DNA of 64,000 nt. It comes from Schizochytrium sp. CCTCC M209059. Its lineage: Eukaryota; Sar; Bigyra; Thraustochytrida; Thraustochytriidae. The stretch spans positions 229,035-293,034 of the forward strand of contig KN805381.1 in the NCBI GenBank assembly GCA_000818945.1, in the 5' to 3' direction. How positions within the stretch are numbered: the stretch's first letter is position 1; every line of letters starts with the position of its first letter. The notes below the pieces were generated by a model. It worked only from the letters and a program-made list of their open reading frames with translations. It was not told the DNA's origin and searched no databases. This document shows positions 20,179 through 33,310 of this stretch, piece after piece. A program made the translations under genes and the position numbers.

Positions 20179-20854
20179 AATCCTTATTGTGGAACACACG
20201 AGAACCTCTGCTTATCAGGCGGTCACCCCGCCTCGGTCTCCAATGAATGGTCGAGGTCGCCTCTGACCGCGTCGGGTCTCTAGCGACCGCGGCCAGAAGC
20301 GGCCTCTGCCGGGCGCTGCGCTGTGCTTCAAGGGGCGCGCTGGGCGCTGCGCGGCGGTCTGTGCGCTAGGCGCTGCGTCTCTCGCCGCTTCGCCGCGGGT
20401 TGCCGCAAGAATGCGGTCTGCGCGCTGCTCGCCGCCGCAGCGCCTCTTTTCCCCCTCTTTTTTCCTTCTTTTTTTTCCCCGCGCCTCCTTCTCTGGTATG
20501 ATTGTTTGTCTGTCTATGCTGCTGGCGTTTTTTTTTTAACTTTCTTTCCTCGCCGCGTTTGACGCCAGAAGCACAATCACACGAAGAAGGAGAAGAAAAC
20601 GGAGACAAAGCTCGGCCAGCGCGACCTTGTCGTAAACGTTCTTCAGTGCGTGGGTGCTTGCGAGCGTATGTGCCTTCTCTGCTGCTTGCCTGCTTGCCTG
20701 CCTGTGAAAGAAGGCCAGCAAGTGGACTTTCCAAATTTTTTTTTAAAGAAAAGGCCAATGAAGCAGAAAAAACAGAGATAGAGAGAGAGAGAGAAAGAAA
20801 GAAAGAAGAAGCGAAAGCAAGCCGCGACGCTGCCGCTCGCCTGCGTTCTCCCTC
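20179..20854. promoter_or_regulatory. GC-rich upstream flank of the Q-rich gene
   Basis: About 675 bp with C/T-rich runs, including a TTTTCCCC-type tract near 20450-20480 and a GA-rich stretch at about 20775-20815. No coding region is supported. The promoter of the minus-strand Q-rich gene is expected near its start. Confidence 0.35.
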
Positions 20855-21316
<462 letters not shown>

Positions 21317-21734
21317 GGCTGGCGTGGCTTGCCTGCTGGCGGTGCTCTTGCTCGCTGTCGTCTCGTCGCCCCGCCAATGGAGTGGAATTCGTCAAAACAG
21401 CAGCCACCCAGCCATCCTGCCACACACTCGGCTGCTAGAAAACCCAAATCAAATAGAGTATATAACACCAAGAAACAACTTGAAACTGGCCAGCCTGCCC
21501 GCCCCTACGAGCGGGGCGCGCGAGGCTTGCTTCTCCTCCCTCAATCCAGCCTCTTCTGCGCTCCGCCGTGCCCTGCTCTGCCTTGCCTTGCCTTGCCTCG
21601 AGGCCAGCGAGGTGGGCGCGGTGGGCGGCTCGGGTCCCGCCGTCGCTGCTGCCCCAGTCTGTCTCCCTGCCTGCCTGCCTGCAGCGCATTGGCGAATCGG
21701 CTCGGGGCAGCCAGGGTCCGTTCGTTGGGAGAGC

Positions 21735-21793
<59 letters not shown>
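21735..21793. repeat. GAAA tetranucleotide array
   Basis: About 14 copies of GAAA; a purine-only strand asymmetry. It is one of a cluster of small arrays between 20.8 and 22.2 kb. Confidence 0.95.
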
Positions 21794-21954
21794 GCTTTCG
21801 TTATTCCTTGATCGCCTTTTGTTCTTTTCCTTTCTTTTGTCCTTTTCTCCATCCGGCGGTCTTTCTGGCCGACCGAGCGCGGATGGAGGCAGGATGCGCG
21901 CGGCGCGAGGAGGGGCGGAAGTACGCGAGGCCGCGGCGAGAAGACCAGGCAGAG

Positions 21955-21989
<35 letters not shown>

Positions 21990-22151
21990 CCGCGCCTGCG
22001 CTGGGAAAAGAGGAAACCAAGAAAGAAAGAAAGAAAGAAAGAAAGGCTCGAGGCGCTTGATTGACTCAACTGACCCGACTCGACGCGACGTGACTCGACT
22101 CGACACAGCCGAACTAACGAACTTGCGAAAACAAACAAACAAACAAACAAT
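21955..22151. repeat. Cluster of three tetranucleotide arrays (GCCT, GAAA, AAAC)
   Basis: About nine copies of GCCT at 21955-21992, about seven of GAAA at 22019-22046 and about five of AAAC at 22129-22151. Spacers are GC-rich unique sequence containing a CGACT-rich stretch (about 22076-22100). Confidence 0.92.
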
Positions 22152-23575
22152 CTTTTTGAATTTTTTTTTTGGAAACAAATAAGATCGAAAGGTAGTAACA
22201 AAGGTAAGGAGCGCATTGCATCCAAATACACTTTTCAATAAGAAAACAAAAAGAAAAGGACGTGAAAGGGGGGCAGGCTGGGTGATTCATTTGTGCTCTC
22301 AGCCATGTGATCGCGTCTTCCAGAAAACGAGTGGTAGAAGCCCTGCTGGAAGTAGCCGCCAGAGCAAAAAAGAAGCGTCGAGGAGAGAATGCGCCGCCCC
22401 TCCACCCCCCCAACCGCACGCTCGCTAGCTTGCTCGCTCGCTCGCTCGGTCCCTGTCTCGTTTGCAGGCACCGAGCCGACATCTACTTAATGTCAGGTTT
22501 TCAGAAGCTGCACCACCGATCGTCCGAGCAAGCGACCATACGAGCGACCGCAAGCAAAAGCGCCATGCAGGCTCGCCTGCATGGCGCCCCCCAAGCCCAG
22601 ACGCCGCCACCATACCTTCTCCGCACCCTCATCCTCTTGCCTTCCGTTTCGTGATATCCCACACCTATTCCCGCAGTCCACGACTGACAGGGTGGCTGCG
22701 GGGGAGCAGGTGACCGTACTGGCCACCCAAAATATTCATAAAGCTATCGATCGCTCGCTTCGAGCACAGTCGTCAACTCGCTGGAGCCACGCACACTCCG
22801 TCAGCCAGCAGCCCTGCCAACGCCAGCGGCAGCTCCGCACGGACGGACGAACGATCGAACGAACGAACGAACGCGCACACACCTACGCAGACCGTCCGCG
22901 CGTGCCGGAGCGCCAGCCAACCCAGGCCGCGCTGGGAGCCAGGCGCCGCCCGCCTGGCTGCTCTTCTTCCCGCGCCTCCGCTGCCGCGTTTCACTTGGTT
23001 GGTTGGTCCTCCCGCCTTCCGTCCGCTGCCTCGCCGCCCGGCTTCCGCCCCGCGTCACCTGCGTCTCCCCGCCGGCCGGCCGCGGCCCCTCCTTTTTCTC
23101 TTCCCCGGTCTGTCCCGCGCGTCGCTTGCTGCAGCTGCCGCGCAGCCGCGCTGTCGGAAGCACACGGAGGGCCCCTCAACTCGCCCGGCTCCCTCTCACC
23201 TCGAGTCGGCCAGCGGCGCCCGCTCCACAGACCGACCGACCGACCGACAGACAGACAGTCAGAGAGACAGACAGTCAGACAATCAGAGAGACAGACAGAC
23301 AGACCGACTGGCTGGCTGGCTGGCCGCGGCAGCTTGAGGGGAAAGTATCCAGCCGCAGCCTGCTCGTGAGGATTCCCGGCCGTCTGCGGCCGCCTGCGTG
23401 AGGGGAGGCGAGAGAGGACCAGACACGCGGAGGGGTCGTTGGCTGAAGATGGCAGAGATTCACTCTGGTTGGATCAGCCATGGACGTGTCGCCATGGACG
23501 GAATGCAAGGCGAGCAGGCTGGTGCTGGCTCGGGTCTGTTGGCCTCGCTCGCACCGATCTACCGGACGGGCGTTC
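22152..23575. other. Gene-free GC-rich segment
   Basis: I found no supportable gene here. The composition is GC-rich with short CTCG (22432-22449), CGAA (about 22855-22870), CGAC (about 23228-23246) and ACAG (about 23246-23305) runs and one perfect hairpin at 22560-22587. Open frames present are short, overlap on both strands and have Arg/Pro/Ser-rich translations typical of GC-rich noncoding DNA. Confidence 0.6.
22560..22587. repeat. Perfect 13-bp inverted repeat with 2-nt centre
   Basis: The arms GCGCCATGCAGGC and GCCTGCATGGCGC are exact reverse complements separated by TC, so the 28-nt element can form a very stable hairpin or cruciform. It stands alone between microsatellites with no gene beside it. 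Its function is unknown. Confidence 0.85.
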
Positions 23576-24150
23576 GCATCGCATCGCATCGCATCGCATC
23601 GCATCGCATCGCATCGCATCGCATCGCATCGCATCGCATCGCATCGCATCGCATCGCATCGCATCGCATCGCATCGCATCGCATCGCATCGCATCGCATC
23701 GCATCGCATCGCATCGCATCGCATCGCATCGCATCGCATCGCATCGCATCGCATCGCATCGCATCGCATCGCATCGCATCGCATCGCATCGCATCGCATC
23801 GCATCGCATCGCATCGCATCGCATCGCATCGCATCGCATCGCATCGCATCGCATCGCATCGCATCGCATCGCATCGCATCGCATCGCATCGCATCGCATC
23901 GCATCGCATCGCATCGCATCGCATCGCATCGCATCGCATCGCATCGCATCGCATCGCATCGCATCGCATCGCATCGCATCGCATCGCATCGCATCGCATC
24001 GCATCGCATCGCATCGCATCGCATCGCATCGCATCGCATCGCATCGCATCGCATCGCATCGCATCGCATCGCATCGCATCGCATCGCATCGCATCGCATC
24101 GCATCGCATCGCATCGCATCGCATCGCATCGCATCGCATCGCATCGCATC
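23576..24150. repeat. GCATC pentanucleotide array, 115 perfect copies
   Basis: A 575-bp run of GCATC with no substitution visible. The 5-bp unit is free of stops in all six frames and yields artificial frames of (Ala-Ser-His-Arg-Ile)n on + and (Asp-Ala-Met-Arg-Cys)n on -. Such purity suggests recent expansion or efficient homogenisation, though copy number may be affected by assembly. Confidence 0.98.
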
Positions 24151-27100
24151 GCGCGTGCCCAACCAGGGAGGCAAGCAGCCAGCTGACAACCAGGTAGGCA
24201 GCCTGGCAGGTGGCAGGTAGGCGGGGTGGTGGCCAGTGACAACGCCAGCAGCGCAGCACGGCCAGTCATGCGAGACAGCCACCGCGTGTGGGAGAACCAG
24301 CCCGGCCCAGCCTCCTTGGCCTCCGCCAGCCAACCAGTCCTGATCAGTCCTGATCGCGTAAGATCAGCCGCGCCTCGCCTCCGTCTCCGGGAAGCGCCGG
24401 CCGGGGGAGAGCGCGCGCGCGCGCGAGCGAGCGAGCGAGCGAGCGAGGGATAGACAATTTGGATAGAGGCAGGGGAGGCGCGGCGGCTGCGGCCACTGCG
24501 GATCGTTAACTTCACACGCTTCCTCCTTTTCCCCCTTTACTTCCTCTCCCAACACCCCCCTCTTCGCGTGGCCGCCAGGGCCGTCTCGCTCGTCCCGGCC
24601 TCAGCGCAGCTGTGGGGCCCGTAGCCCCCACGGTGAATTGGGAGTCGCTCTTCTTTATTTCTTTCTTTCTTTCTTTCTCGTGCGACTGTCTCCGCCGCGA
24701 CCTACATAGCGGCGGGCGATTTCTGCAGCCGCACTGCTTTGTGATGATTGGTGACTACGTTGTTTGCGATGTCCAGCCTGCCGGGGGGGGGGGAGTCCTC
24801 GCCGGCGCTGGCACAGACGGACCTGGCATGCACACACAGACGGACAGTCAGTCAAGCGTGCGTGTACATGCATCGATGCACGCAAGCACGCGCGCGCGCA
24901 ATGGTCGATCGGCACATCGGTTCAAATTGAGTCAGTCGTGGCGGCACGGCCAAAGGCCCTGAATCAGCCGCCGCCCCGCTGTCGCTCGCATCACGATCGC
25001 CCGCGCGTGCGCAGCCATCCGAGCCGCACCGGCCCGATGCGTAAGCCGACCGCGTCGCTGTGGCGGCCAAAAGCAGCCATGGCGGCCCTGCAGGCTCTCG
25101 CAGAGGCAGCGGATTCGAGTCGATCCCGCGGAGACCTGGCGGCTGGACGGACAGCCCCACCACTGGCAAGGGGGGATAGCGGGCTGGATGGCACTATACG
25201 CACGATTGGTGAGCTCAAAGCGTCTGACTTGCTTGGCTGGAAACGGTGCGCCGTCGCCGCCCCAAAGAAAGTGGCGCGGCGCGCCTCTGATGAAGGGAAA
25301 GCAAAGCAAGCAAGCAAGGCCACCACGGCCAAGACCGCAGGACCTTTCAGGCCAGCCAGCCGCCGAGCGTCGCTCGCAGTCTCTGGTCGCGTCGCGGTTT
25401 CAAGCAAAAATCGCGACGCCCACTTCTCCATCGTGCAGGAGCGCGGGGATGCCGCGCAGCTTTCGCGTCTCCCACTCTGGCCACTCACTTTAAATTACTC
25501 ACCGTCTTTCAACCTTTCATTCCTTTGTCCCTTTGGCTGGCTGGCTGGCAGGCTGGCTGGCAGGCTGCGCTTGAGCTTTTCTTCCTTGGCCGCGAATGTC
25601 ACGCAGCGCAGGCTGCTACGAGGCAGCTACAGCTAGGACAGGAAACGAAGAAATAATAATCGTCGGGAACTGCTCGTCTCAGACCGCGAGAGACGCACGC
25701 ACCTGGCCGCCGCCTACTCTCTGCTCGAATGGCGATGGTAATTTGATTGGTTGGCCCGGTGGTGGATGGCAGGCTACGGCTGTGCTGGCGCGGACCTTGG
25801 ATTGAAAACTTGTTAGGGGATAATCACGCGTATTGAAGGCTCTTCCCCCCCCCCTTTCCCTCCAGCTACTTATTCCCCTTCACGATGACCGTGGGAGGCC
25901 AACATCCCGCAGCATCGCGTCGCGATCTCAAACTCTACCCACATCCTCCCCGCCCATGGGCCCTGGCCCCGGAGCTGACTCAGCTGCTTTGGGGCAGGAC
26001 GCTAATCGTACTACTGTCGTAGGTCCGGGCGCTTCGAATTGCCTTTTTGTTCGTGTCTTGAACGTGAGCCCAAACTAAAAGAATAAAGCGCTCCGACCCG
26101 CACACTGTAGTTTGAACCCTTTCAATTTAAACAAATACTCTGCATATTGACGAAAATCGTTGGGCTTATTATCTGCGGGTGAAATGTTCCCGCTGCGGCA
26201 CCTGCAGTTGCAGAACTGCGTTGGCCGGCCATCTACCGCAACACCCACCGCTTTGACTGCGGGCCTCGGTGGAAAGGAGTGACCGCAATGCAATCTCTAG
26301 CAGCCATGATTCGTGGCGCTGAGAGGGGAAAACATGGCCTCTCGCAGGGCATTTAGACAAGCCTGTAGTGCTACAGAGATGTGGGGAGGGGGTGCGGGGA
26401 ACGAGAGACAGGGGAGAACATAACAAATAACGGGTGTCCAAGCCTCGCGGCGTACGCGGACGAACGAACGTACGAACGAATAAATGAATCGATGAAAGAA
26501 GGAGGCGATACGTTTGTTTACAGGTAGGCCTATGCGTTCATGCACATGCATACGTACGCGCTTGGACGTAGCAGAGCAGCTAGTTGCAGGCGCCACGGGC
26601 AGCCGTCGCAAGAGAGTCTGCTGTTTCGCAGCTAGCCGCTTGTCTCAAAGCCCGGACCAGCAACTTTCCGACAGACATACTTGAGACATAACCAACTACT
26701 CCGGGCAGTCGGTGGCGGTAGCGGACAGTCTAACCGATCCATCCACCGACCGTCAGCTCGCTCGCCATGGTCGCCGTCGCTTGCCTGCTTGCTTCTTCTT
26801 GGTGGTGTGGCTGTCTTTTGCACTGACCATGGTGACTGGAGAGCGAAAGACCTGCTGCTTCCCTCCCTCCCTCCCTCCCTCCCTCCCTCCCTCCCTTGCG
26901 TCGCAGTGAAGGAAGAAAGGAAGCAGGAAAGGAAGGCAAAAAGGAGGAAAGGAAGCACACGCTGCAGCTGCAGCTGGCCTTTTCTCTCTGCGTCTGCCTC
27001 TGCGCCATTCGCTCGCGACCGTCTGCGTCCCTGCAACCTTCTCCCGCACGCCAATCGGGCAACCTCGAGGCACACGCGGCGGGGGCAGCCCCGGTCGGGA

Positions 27101-30100
27101 CGCCCTCCCTCATTCTCCTCACGCCGCTCGATCCTGGAGGTCCGGCCTGCTCTTGCTTGCAGCCATTTGCCCCTGCTCTCGCCTGCACGTTGCGGTCGCT
27201 TCTCGCCGTCGCCTGCCCAGGCTGCCGCAGCCAGCCTGAGCAGCTACCGGACACGCGTCGCTGTCGCGCGCGGGAAAGCACCGACCGAAACGCCGGCGGC
27301 CGTGCCGAGCCCAGTCGAGCCGGTCCAAGCGTGCAGGCACGCAGGCGGTGACCCTGGCTCCGACGCGAAGGTCGACCCATCCGTCCATCCCTCCCTCCCT
27401 CCATCGATCGACCTGGCTACCTGCAAAGAAAAACCCCGGCCGTCTCCCGCGAGTCAACGCATACTTTGCCAAACCCTCTGCTCGCCTCGCCTCGCCTCGC
27501 CTGGCCCGACGCCTGGCCCCGCGCTCCGCGTCCAGCGCGCGTTGTGTGACCGCGCAGTGCCCCAGTGACCTCCGCCGCTCCCCGGGACGCGCAGCGCGGC
27601 GCGGCGCGGCTAGCTGGCCGGCCGTTTTTTTTTTTTCACCAGCGGACGGTTGCGCTCGCAAGAACGGAGGGAGTACGCCGGAGCGAGCGAGCGAGCGAGC
27701 GAGTGCGTGACGGCGTGCGAAAGTGCCGTACATGATCCTCGGGCCGTTCGTTGCTCCCTCACTCCCCCCCCGCGCTGCAACTGCTCGGGACGATTCTAGC
27801 CCGCGCCTGCGAGCTCCGGCCGCAGAGCGCGCCGAACGAGGACCGTCCTTTCTTTTCCTCCAGACAAACACGAACAGCGTCGCGCGGCCCGTCGTCGGCG
27901 CTCCGCCTGTGTCCCTTTCCCCGCCCTCCTCCTTCCCGCCCGTGCAGCTAGCGAGCGAGCTGCCAGCTTTTGCTGCCCTGGCCACTGCAGCTACGCGCGG
28001 CCTCGCCGCCCTGCACGCGGCTGCGACCGGGCGCGGAGTCTGACTGGTACGTGCGGAAGCGTAACAGCGTGACCGCGCGGGGCCGAGCTCCAAGTGCAGA
28101 CGGCACCGAGCGCGGCCGCTGCACACGTCGGGAGCCCGCCTGCCTCGCCTGCACCTGCCTGCTTCCTGGCCGTGGACGTCTGAAGCTGGCCGGGGCTCCG
28201 CTCCGCTCGCTCGCTTGCTGTTGACGCCCGAGGGCGGTGGCGCGGCCAGCCAGACGCTTCAGGCAGAGCCCGGCCGCGCTCGCTCCCTCGCTCTGCCGCC
28301 CCTCCACACCGCCCCACAGCGTTGGGGCCAGGACTGCGACTTCATCGCGAAGCGAGCGGACCCACGGTCTCCGAGAGGGCGGATTCAGCGCGGCACGCAC
28401 CTCGGCCTGCGTGCTGTGGCTGGGGATCATTGCTGTAGGACGAGAGGACCTCTGCGAAGAAGAAGGAAGCAAGTGCGCCAGCAGTGGGTCCGCAGCGGCG
28501 CGAGGCAGATGCAGCGAGCAAGAGCGGCCGTGTTAGGTCGCAACAGTCAATTTGGCCGGAGGCACGGAGCACCTCACTGTGGGGATCTACGCAAATCTGG
28601 TCGCCGAACCTGGCCGGCCCGCGAAGAAGTAACTCAACGCAAGTGAGAGAATATACGTATATATTTCAGCAAACTGCCGGAAAGGACGCAAGCGGGCCAA
28701 GCATTGGCCATCCAGCAACAAAACGATTTGGCACATGCCCTCTTTCCCCTCTCTTTCTCCCTCCCTCCCCCTTTTTTCCCCTCCCTTGGGCGGTATTCAC
28801 AGTCAAACCAATCAAGCTGCGACTCGCAGCCTTTGGAACGCGCGCATGGAACCGTTTTAATTTTCAAAATATTTTCTTCTATTTTTTTAAACAAAAGTTT
28901 TTTTTCTGTCAAAGCTTTCCTTTTTTCTCGGGCTAATCGAGAGTTTCTGACCTGGCTTCTAAAGCCAGGCAGCCATAGAAAAGAACTTTCTGGCTGTTCG
29001 AAATGCAACGAATGGCGGAAAGGGTAAACTGGAACATGTGAGGAAGAAAGGAAAAAACTGGTGGGAAAAACTGGCTGGTGGCGCGCTGGAAAGCTGAGCG
29101 GAAGCACAATGGCACCGAGGCTCCTAGCACACACTGTTAAAAGAAGAAGCCTTCGTCGACATGGCGCGAAGCGCGCCGCCAGAGCGTGTGGATTCGACAA
29201 AAAAGCAAAAGGAGCCTGACGCCAAGAAAAGGCTTTCCGTTCCTCCAGGATTCACTACGTAAAAGCAGCAAAGGCAACAACAGGAGACCAGGTCTAGCTA
29301 CGTCGAGCCAAGCCATTGCGCTTCTTATCAACCATGGCAGCCAGCCAGCCGGGCGAGGCAAATCACATCTGTTTTGTCAGCTTTGGAAAAAGGGATTTTT
29401 GAGCAAAAGTGCTGATCAAGAGTAGCCTTGCTGTTGACTCGCCGCGTCGATTGATCGATCAATCGATCGATTTATCGACCCATTTTTTACCGATCGAGCG
29501 ACCGAGTAAAGAGTCTTGACGAAGCGGAGCTCCCGCCCCTTGTTACTTCGAACTCATGTGAATAAAGATATGAACAAAAAGCTCGTCGTCGCCCTGCCTT
29601 TGCCTTGCAAACTCGCACCTGCAAACCATCCACGATAACAAAACCTGGCTGCTCGCAATCGCAATCACATGCACCTACGGATGCATTAGTATGCAAAGTC
29701 ATTATGTCCACGTCACGGTTTCGTTTTCGCGGGCTGCCGCATTCGCCCACTATGCACACACAGAGAGCTGGTGTACACGCATGGACACTATTCACATGCA
29801 CATGCACCCTTTTACGAGCGAGCGAGCGAGCGAGCGGCCAACGACTTGTTGATTTTCAAGCAGAACCATCGAACATGGCAACAATCCTTGCCGCTGGTGC
29901 TGTCCGCTTCCGCGCACACATACTCCCCCCGGCGCCGGCGGCCGCGGTGCCCAGCATAGTTGGCCGTCTCGGTCGGCCGCGCGAGTCCAGCCCCCGCTTG
30001 GTGGTTCACATCTTTCTCCTTTTTCTTCCTTTCGTTTTTTTCTTGCTTTTTTACTTTTCCGAAACATGAGCCTCTCAACCGCCATGCGCCGTCCGCCCTG

Positions 30101-31433
30101 GCGCGTATCTTGCTTGCAGTGTCGGCTGCCCGCACGACGGAGCCACGGCGCCCGAGCCTGCCTAGCACAGGCTCGCGGACGCGCGAGACCTTCCAGTCGC
30201 GCCTCCTTCCATCCGTTCGCGCGGCCAGTTACAGGAGAATGACATGACACGTGGGAAGGAAGGGGAGCGGCGCCAGTCTGTCAGGCCCGCCTTCTTGGTG
30301 ATACTGCGAGGCTGGAAGGAGGAAGTGGAGGAGGGCGGCGCCGCGTCACTTCCTTGCGCGTCCGTTGCCGGCGGCAAGACTTGCGGTGCGAACGCCCGTC
30401 GGCGTGGCGCGCCGGTACCGGCAGCGTTCGGCAACAGACAATGCTGTTCGCGGGCGAAGCTCGAGACGGATGGTACAGGTAAGCAAGAAGCAAGAAGCTG
30501 GCTGGAGCAGCGCAGCTGCAGCGGACCCAATTCGCCAGCTCCAGGATGACTGTGGGAGACTAGAGTGCACCCCGCAAGCGCAGGGTGGCAACAAGTCCGC
30601 GTCTATCCCCCACCCGTTCCAAGTTTCGCCGGGGGAAAAAAGAAAAGAAAAGAAAAGAAAATTTCTTTTGGGCTGCACCCTCCCTACCTTCATTCCCCTC
30701 GCGCTGTTTTTTGTTTTTCCTTTTCACTGTGGCTTCTTTCGGGTGGTCACCCACCCCACACCCACCATTTCTTAATCCACGACGACTGCCCCACAGCGCT
30801 CTGCTAAGAAAATGAGAATCTCCGCAACCCACGCTGAGCGGAAGTTTGCTGCGACCGCCAGTGACGACCGCGGCTGCCCTGCCGGACCCAGCGCCGCTGG
30901 CCGCCCTCGCCGCCAGGCTGGTTCCTGCCTGGCCTGGCCTGGCCTGGCTGTTTGGCTGCTGCGGCCAGCGGCCGCGGCCGGCACGACTGGAGCCCCGCAG
31001 AGAGGGCTCTCCGCGCGCCCGGCCCGGACCGCTGCGGCCTCTACGGCGACGCGACGCGTCGCGACGGGAGCACTCGAGCGGCCGGGAGCAAGAGATGCGG
31101 AGCACTCCCGTGGGTCCGGACAGTCCCAATCTGTCGCTACTGAGGATTATGCGCGTGGGACGGCGGGTGGGGCAGTAGCAGAGTCTGCACGAAAGCCTGC
31201 ACTGGCCGGCTGGACCGACAGACAAGCAGCAGCAGCAGCGGCCAGGCGGCTTGGCTTTGCAAGACGTGGCCAGGAAAAAAAAAGCCAAGCGGGCCGAGCA
31301 AGGTCGGGCGTGCGCTCGCTTGCGGCTCGTGCGCGTCGCCATTGACCATGTAAACTGAGGCTTCGCCTCGCGTGCTCGGTCGCGACGACGTCGGCGGGGA
31401 TGGATGATGCCCCTACTCTCTCCTTAATTCCGC
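24151..31433. other. 7.3-kb gene-free segment with scattered microsatellites
   Basis: I see no supportable gene. The sequence is GC-rich with many short arrays: GAGC (about 24427-24447, 27679-27702, 29816-29836), TTTC (about 24653-24677), poly-G (about 24783-24793), poly-C (about 25846-25856), CTCC (about 26861-26896), GATC/ATCG palindromic runs (about 29449-29478), AAAAG (about 30638-30662) and CCTGG (about 30928-30950). Open frames are numerous on both strands but overlap, lack family motifs and are Arg/Pro/Ala/Ser-rich. I found no tRNA-like T-arm or rRNA-like stretch. Small noncoding RNAs or intron-rich genes cannot be excluded by eye. Confidence 0.5.
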
Positions 31434-31730
31434 CAAACAAAGAAACAAAGAAACAAACAAAGAAACAAAGAAACAAAGAAACAAAGAAACAAAGAAACAA
31501 AGAAACAAAGAAACAAAGAAACAAACAAACAAACAAACAAACAAACAAACAAACAAACAAACAAACAAACAAACAAACAAACAAACAAACAAACAAACAA
31601 ACAAACAAACAAACAAACAAACAAACAAACAAACAAACAAACAAACAAACAAACAAACAAACAAACAAACAAACAAACAAACAAACAAACAAACAAACAA
31701 ACAAACAAACAAACAAACAAACAAACAAAC
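31434..31730. repeat. Compound AAAGAAAC / AAAC array
   Basis: A mixed tract of CAAAGAAA-type octamers (about 31434-31518) passes into about 53 copies of AAAC (about 31519-31730). The strand is completely free of T over nearly 300 bp. Spurious frames include Thr-Asn-Lys-Gln on + and Cys-Leu-Phe-Val on -. Confidence 0.96.
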
Positions 31731-33310
31731 GTTGAACAAAGGCCAACTGGGCCTGACGGCGCTGGGGAGCAGCAAGATGCGTTCGGCGTGCACGGCGGTG
31801 CTTGGTGGGCCGTGAGTGGGACTCGGCCTGCCAACCAGCTAAACCTGACTTCGGAGCCCCGGGGATGACTTCGGAGCCGCAGGGATGACGGGGGAATGGG
31901 GAAATAAATATATGAAGAAGCGGCGAGGTGGGAGCGATGGCCGGTCGCGAAACAGGAACGAGTGAGCGGCCGTGGTTACGCACAACTACTGGCTGCAGAG
32001 TGGTCGTGAAGCAGCAAACAAGGTCGGTCCAACGGTCGGCCCTGCCATGCAAGGCGATTAGGCGTGAGGTTTATTACATCCAAGGAGGGACGGACGGGTG
32101 GACTGACGGGCGCCTGGCTCTCTGTGGCATGAGAAGCTTGCTTGGATGACTGGCGCGTAGAAGCGTCGAAGATGCATGGCCGGCCGACCGCGAGACATAA
32201 AAAACCACGCTTGGAGCGATCGATGCAGGAATGTCCCGGAGATGGGAGTGGCAGATATGAGCCGCTCAATTCTGTAAGAGAGAAGAGAATTCGGGCGAAG
32301 TCGACCTTCTTGTTCGCATGCAAAGAGTATTATGTGGGCTCGACTTGGCAACACAATGCGTTGATGATACTGTCAAAATAACTTGACTCGGCCGCAGTTC
32401 GCCGCGTTCCTACATCTCTTTTCCATGCACACTTGCCAGATGGAAGTATCATTATTGAGCTTGCCGCGTAACAAACCAAGCCTTGATTGCAATGCCATGC
32501 ATTGCCAATGCCAATACGCTCTTTTCACTTGCTCAATTCGGCCAGAGTTTGCCTCGTTCCCTTTCCTTCGATAAACAACTCGCACACTTGCCAGATCGAG
32601 CTTGCCGCGTTCATTCTAAAACAAATGGAAGCCTTGGATGAAATAAACGTAAAACGCAAAAGCCAGAGTCTCAAAGCGAAATCATCGGTCGCACACGTTC
32701 TTTCCGCCGACATCTCGCAAGCTGTTCACAATCATGTGGATTTGAACAAAATCTAAATGCGTGGATTATGAACAAAACATGAATGTATACTCGGTTCGTC
32801 TGAATGTTGAGATCGCGCCTTTTGAAGCAAAACCTTTCTTGGCCGCTCTACGGCATGTCGAAATAAAATGGGTCACCAAACACAGGTTTGAACGATCATC
32901 CTCCTTGCGCTGTTCTTCATCGTTTGTCCTCTTCGCTCGCATCATCTTTCTCAGATCGTGGGACGAGATGCTTGTCCCAACCGATCTAGGCTACACTGTT
33001 CGTTCGTTCTCGTTCTCTACTTTTCAACTTTGTTTTCGTTGGTTAGGCCGAGTTTTTTTTTTTTTGATTTTTTTTTCCCTTTCCTTGTTGTTGCTCCGTG
33101 CTGGTCAAGCTTTCGCAATTTGCTTTCGAGGGGCGTGAGACCATGCTTGTGCCCTCACGCGCGACACCCCTCGAAGAGACGGGAACAACGCGCGGCGCCG
33201 TCGGCGCCGACTTCCGTAGCAGCCAAGGTGCGTTCCACGCTGCGCGCGCGGCCTTGCGGCCACACCGTGTGTCGTGACAGTTTTCACTGTGCAACGGGCG
33301 AGAACAATTC
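31731..33310. other. Gene-free flank upstream of the CEP295-like gene
   Basis: No supportable coding region. A short direct repeat around GACTTCGGAGCC lies near 31845-31885. A longer imperfect duplication covers about 32385-32475 and 32530-32620. The region becomes more AT-rich from about 32.2 kb towards the CEP295-like gene, and its promoter is expected at the right end. Confidence 0.45.
32385..32620. repeat. Imperfect direct duplication
   Basis: Two blocks about 150 bp apart share CACACTTGCCAGAT and GAGCTTGCCGCGT exactly, and an upstream TCGGCC(G/A)(C/G)AGTT-type segment imperfectly. This looks like a decayed tandem duplication of about 85-150 bp, not a microsatellite. No coding potential is evident. 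Confidence 0.6.

Noticed and set aside
23275..24515. Several 250-350 residue frames made of ASHRI or DAMRC repeats
   Set aside because: Artefacts of the GCATC array, open in every frame; no conserved flanking domain.
27119..28126. 335-residue Arg/Ala-rich minus-strand frame, possibly a gene in the gene-free block
   Set aside because: Composition follows GC content, competing frames overlap on both strands, and no motif or domain is visible.
31147..32052. Frames rich in Cys-Leu-Phe-Val or Thr-Asn-Lys-Gln
   Set aside because: Translation of the AAAC array.
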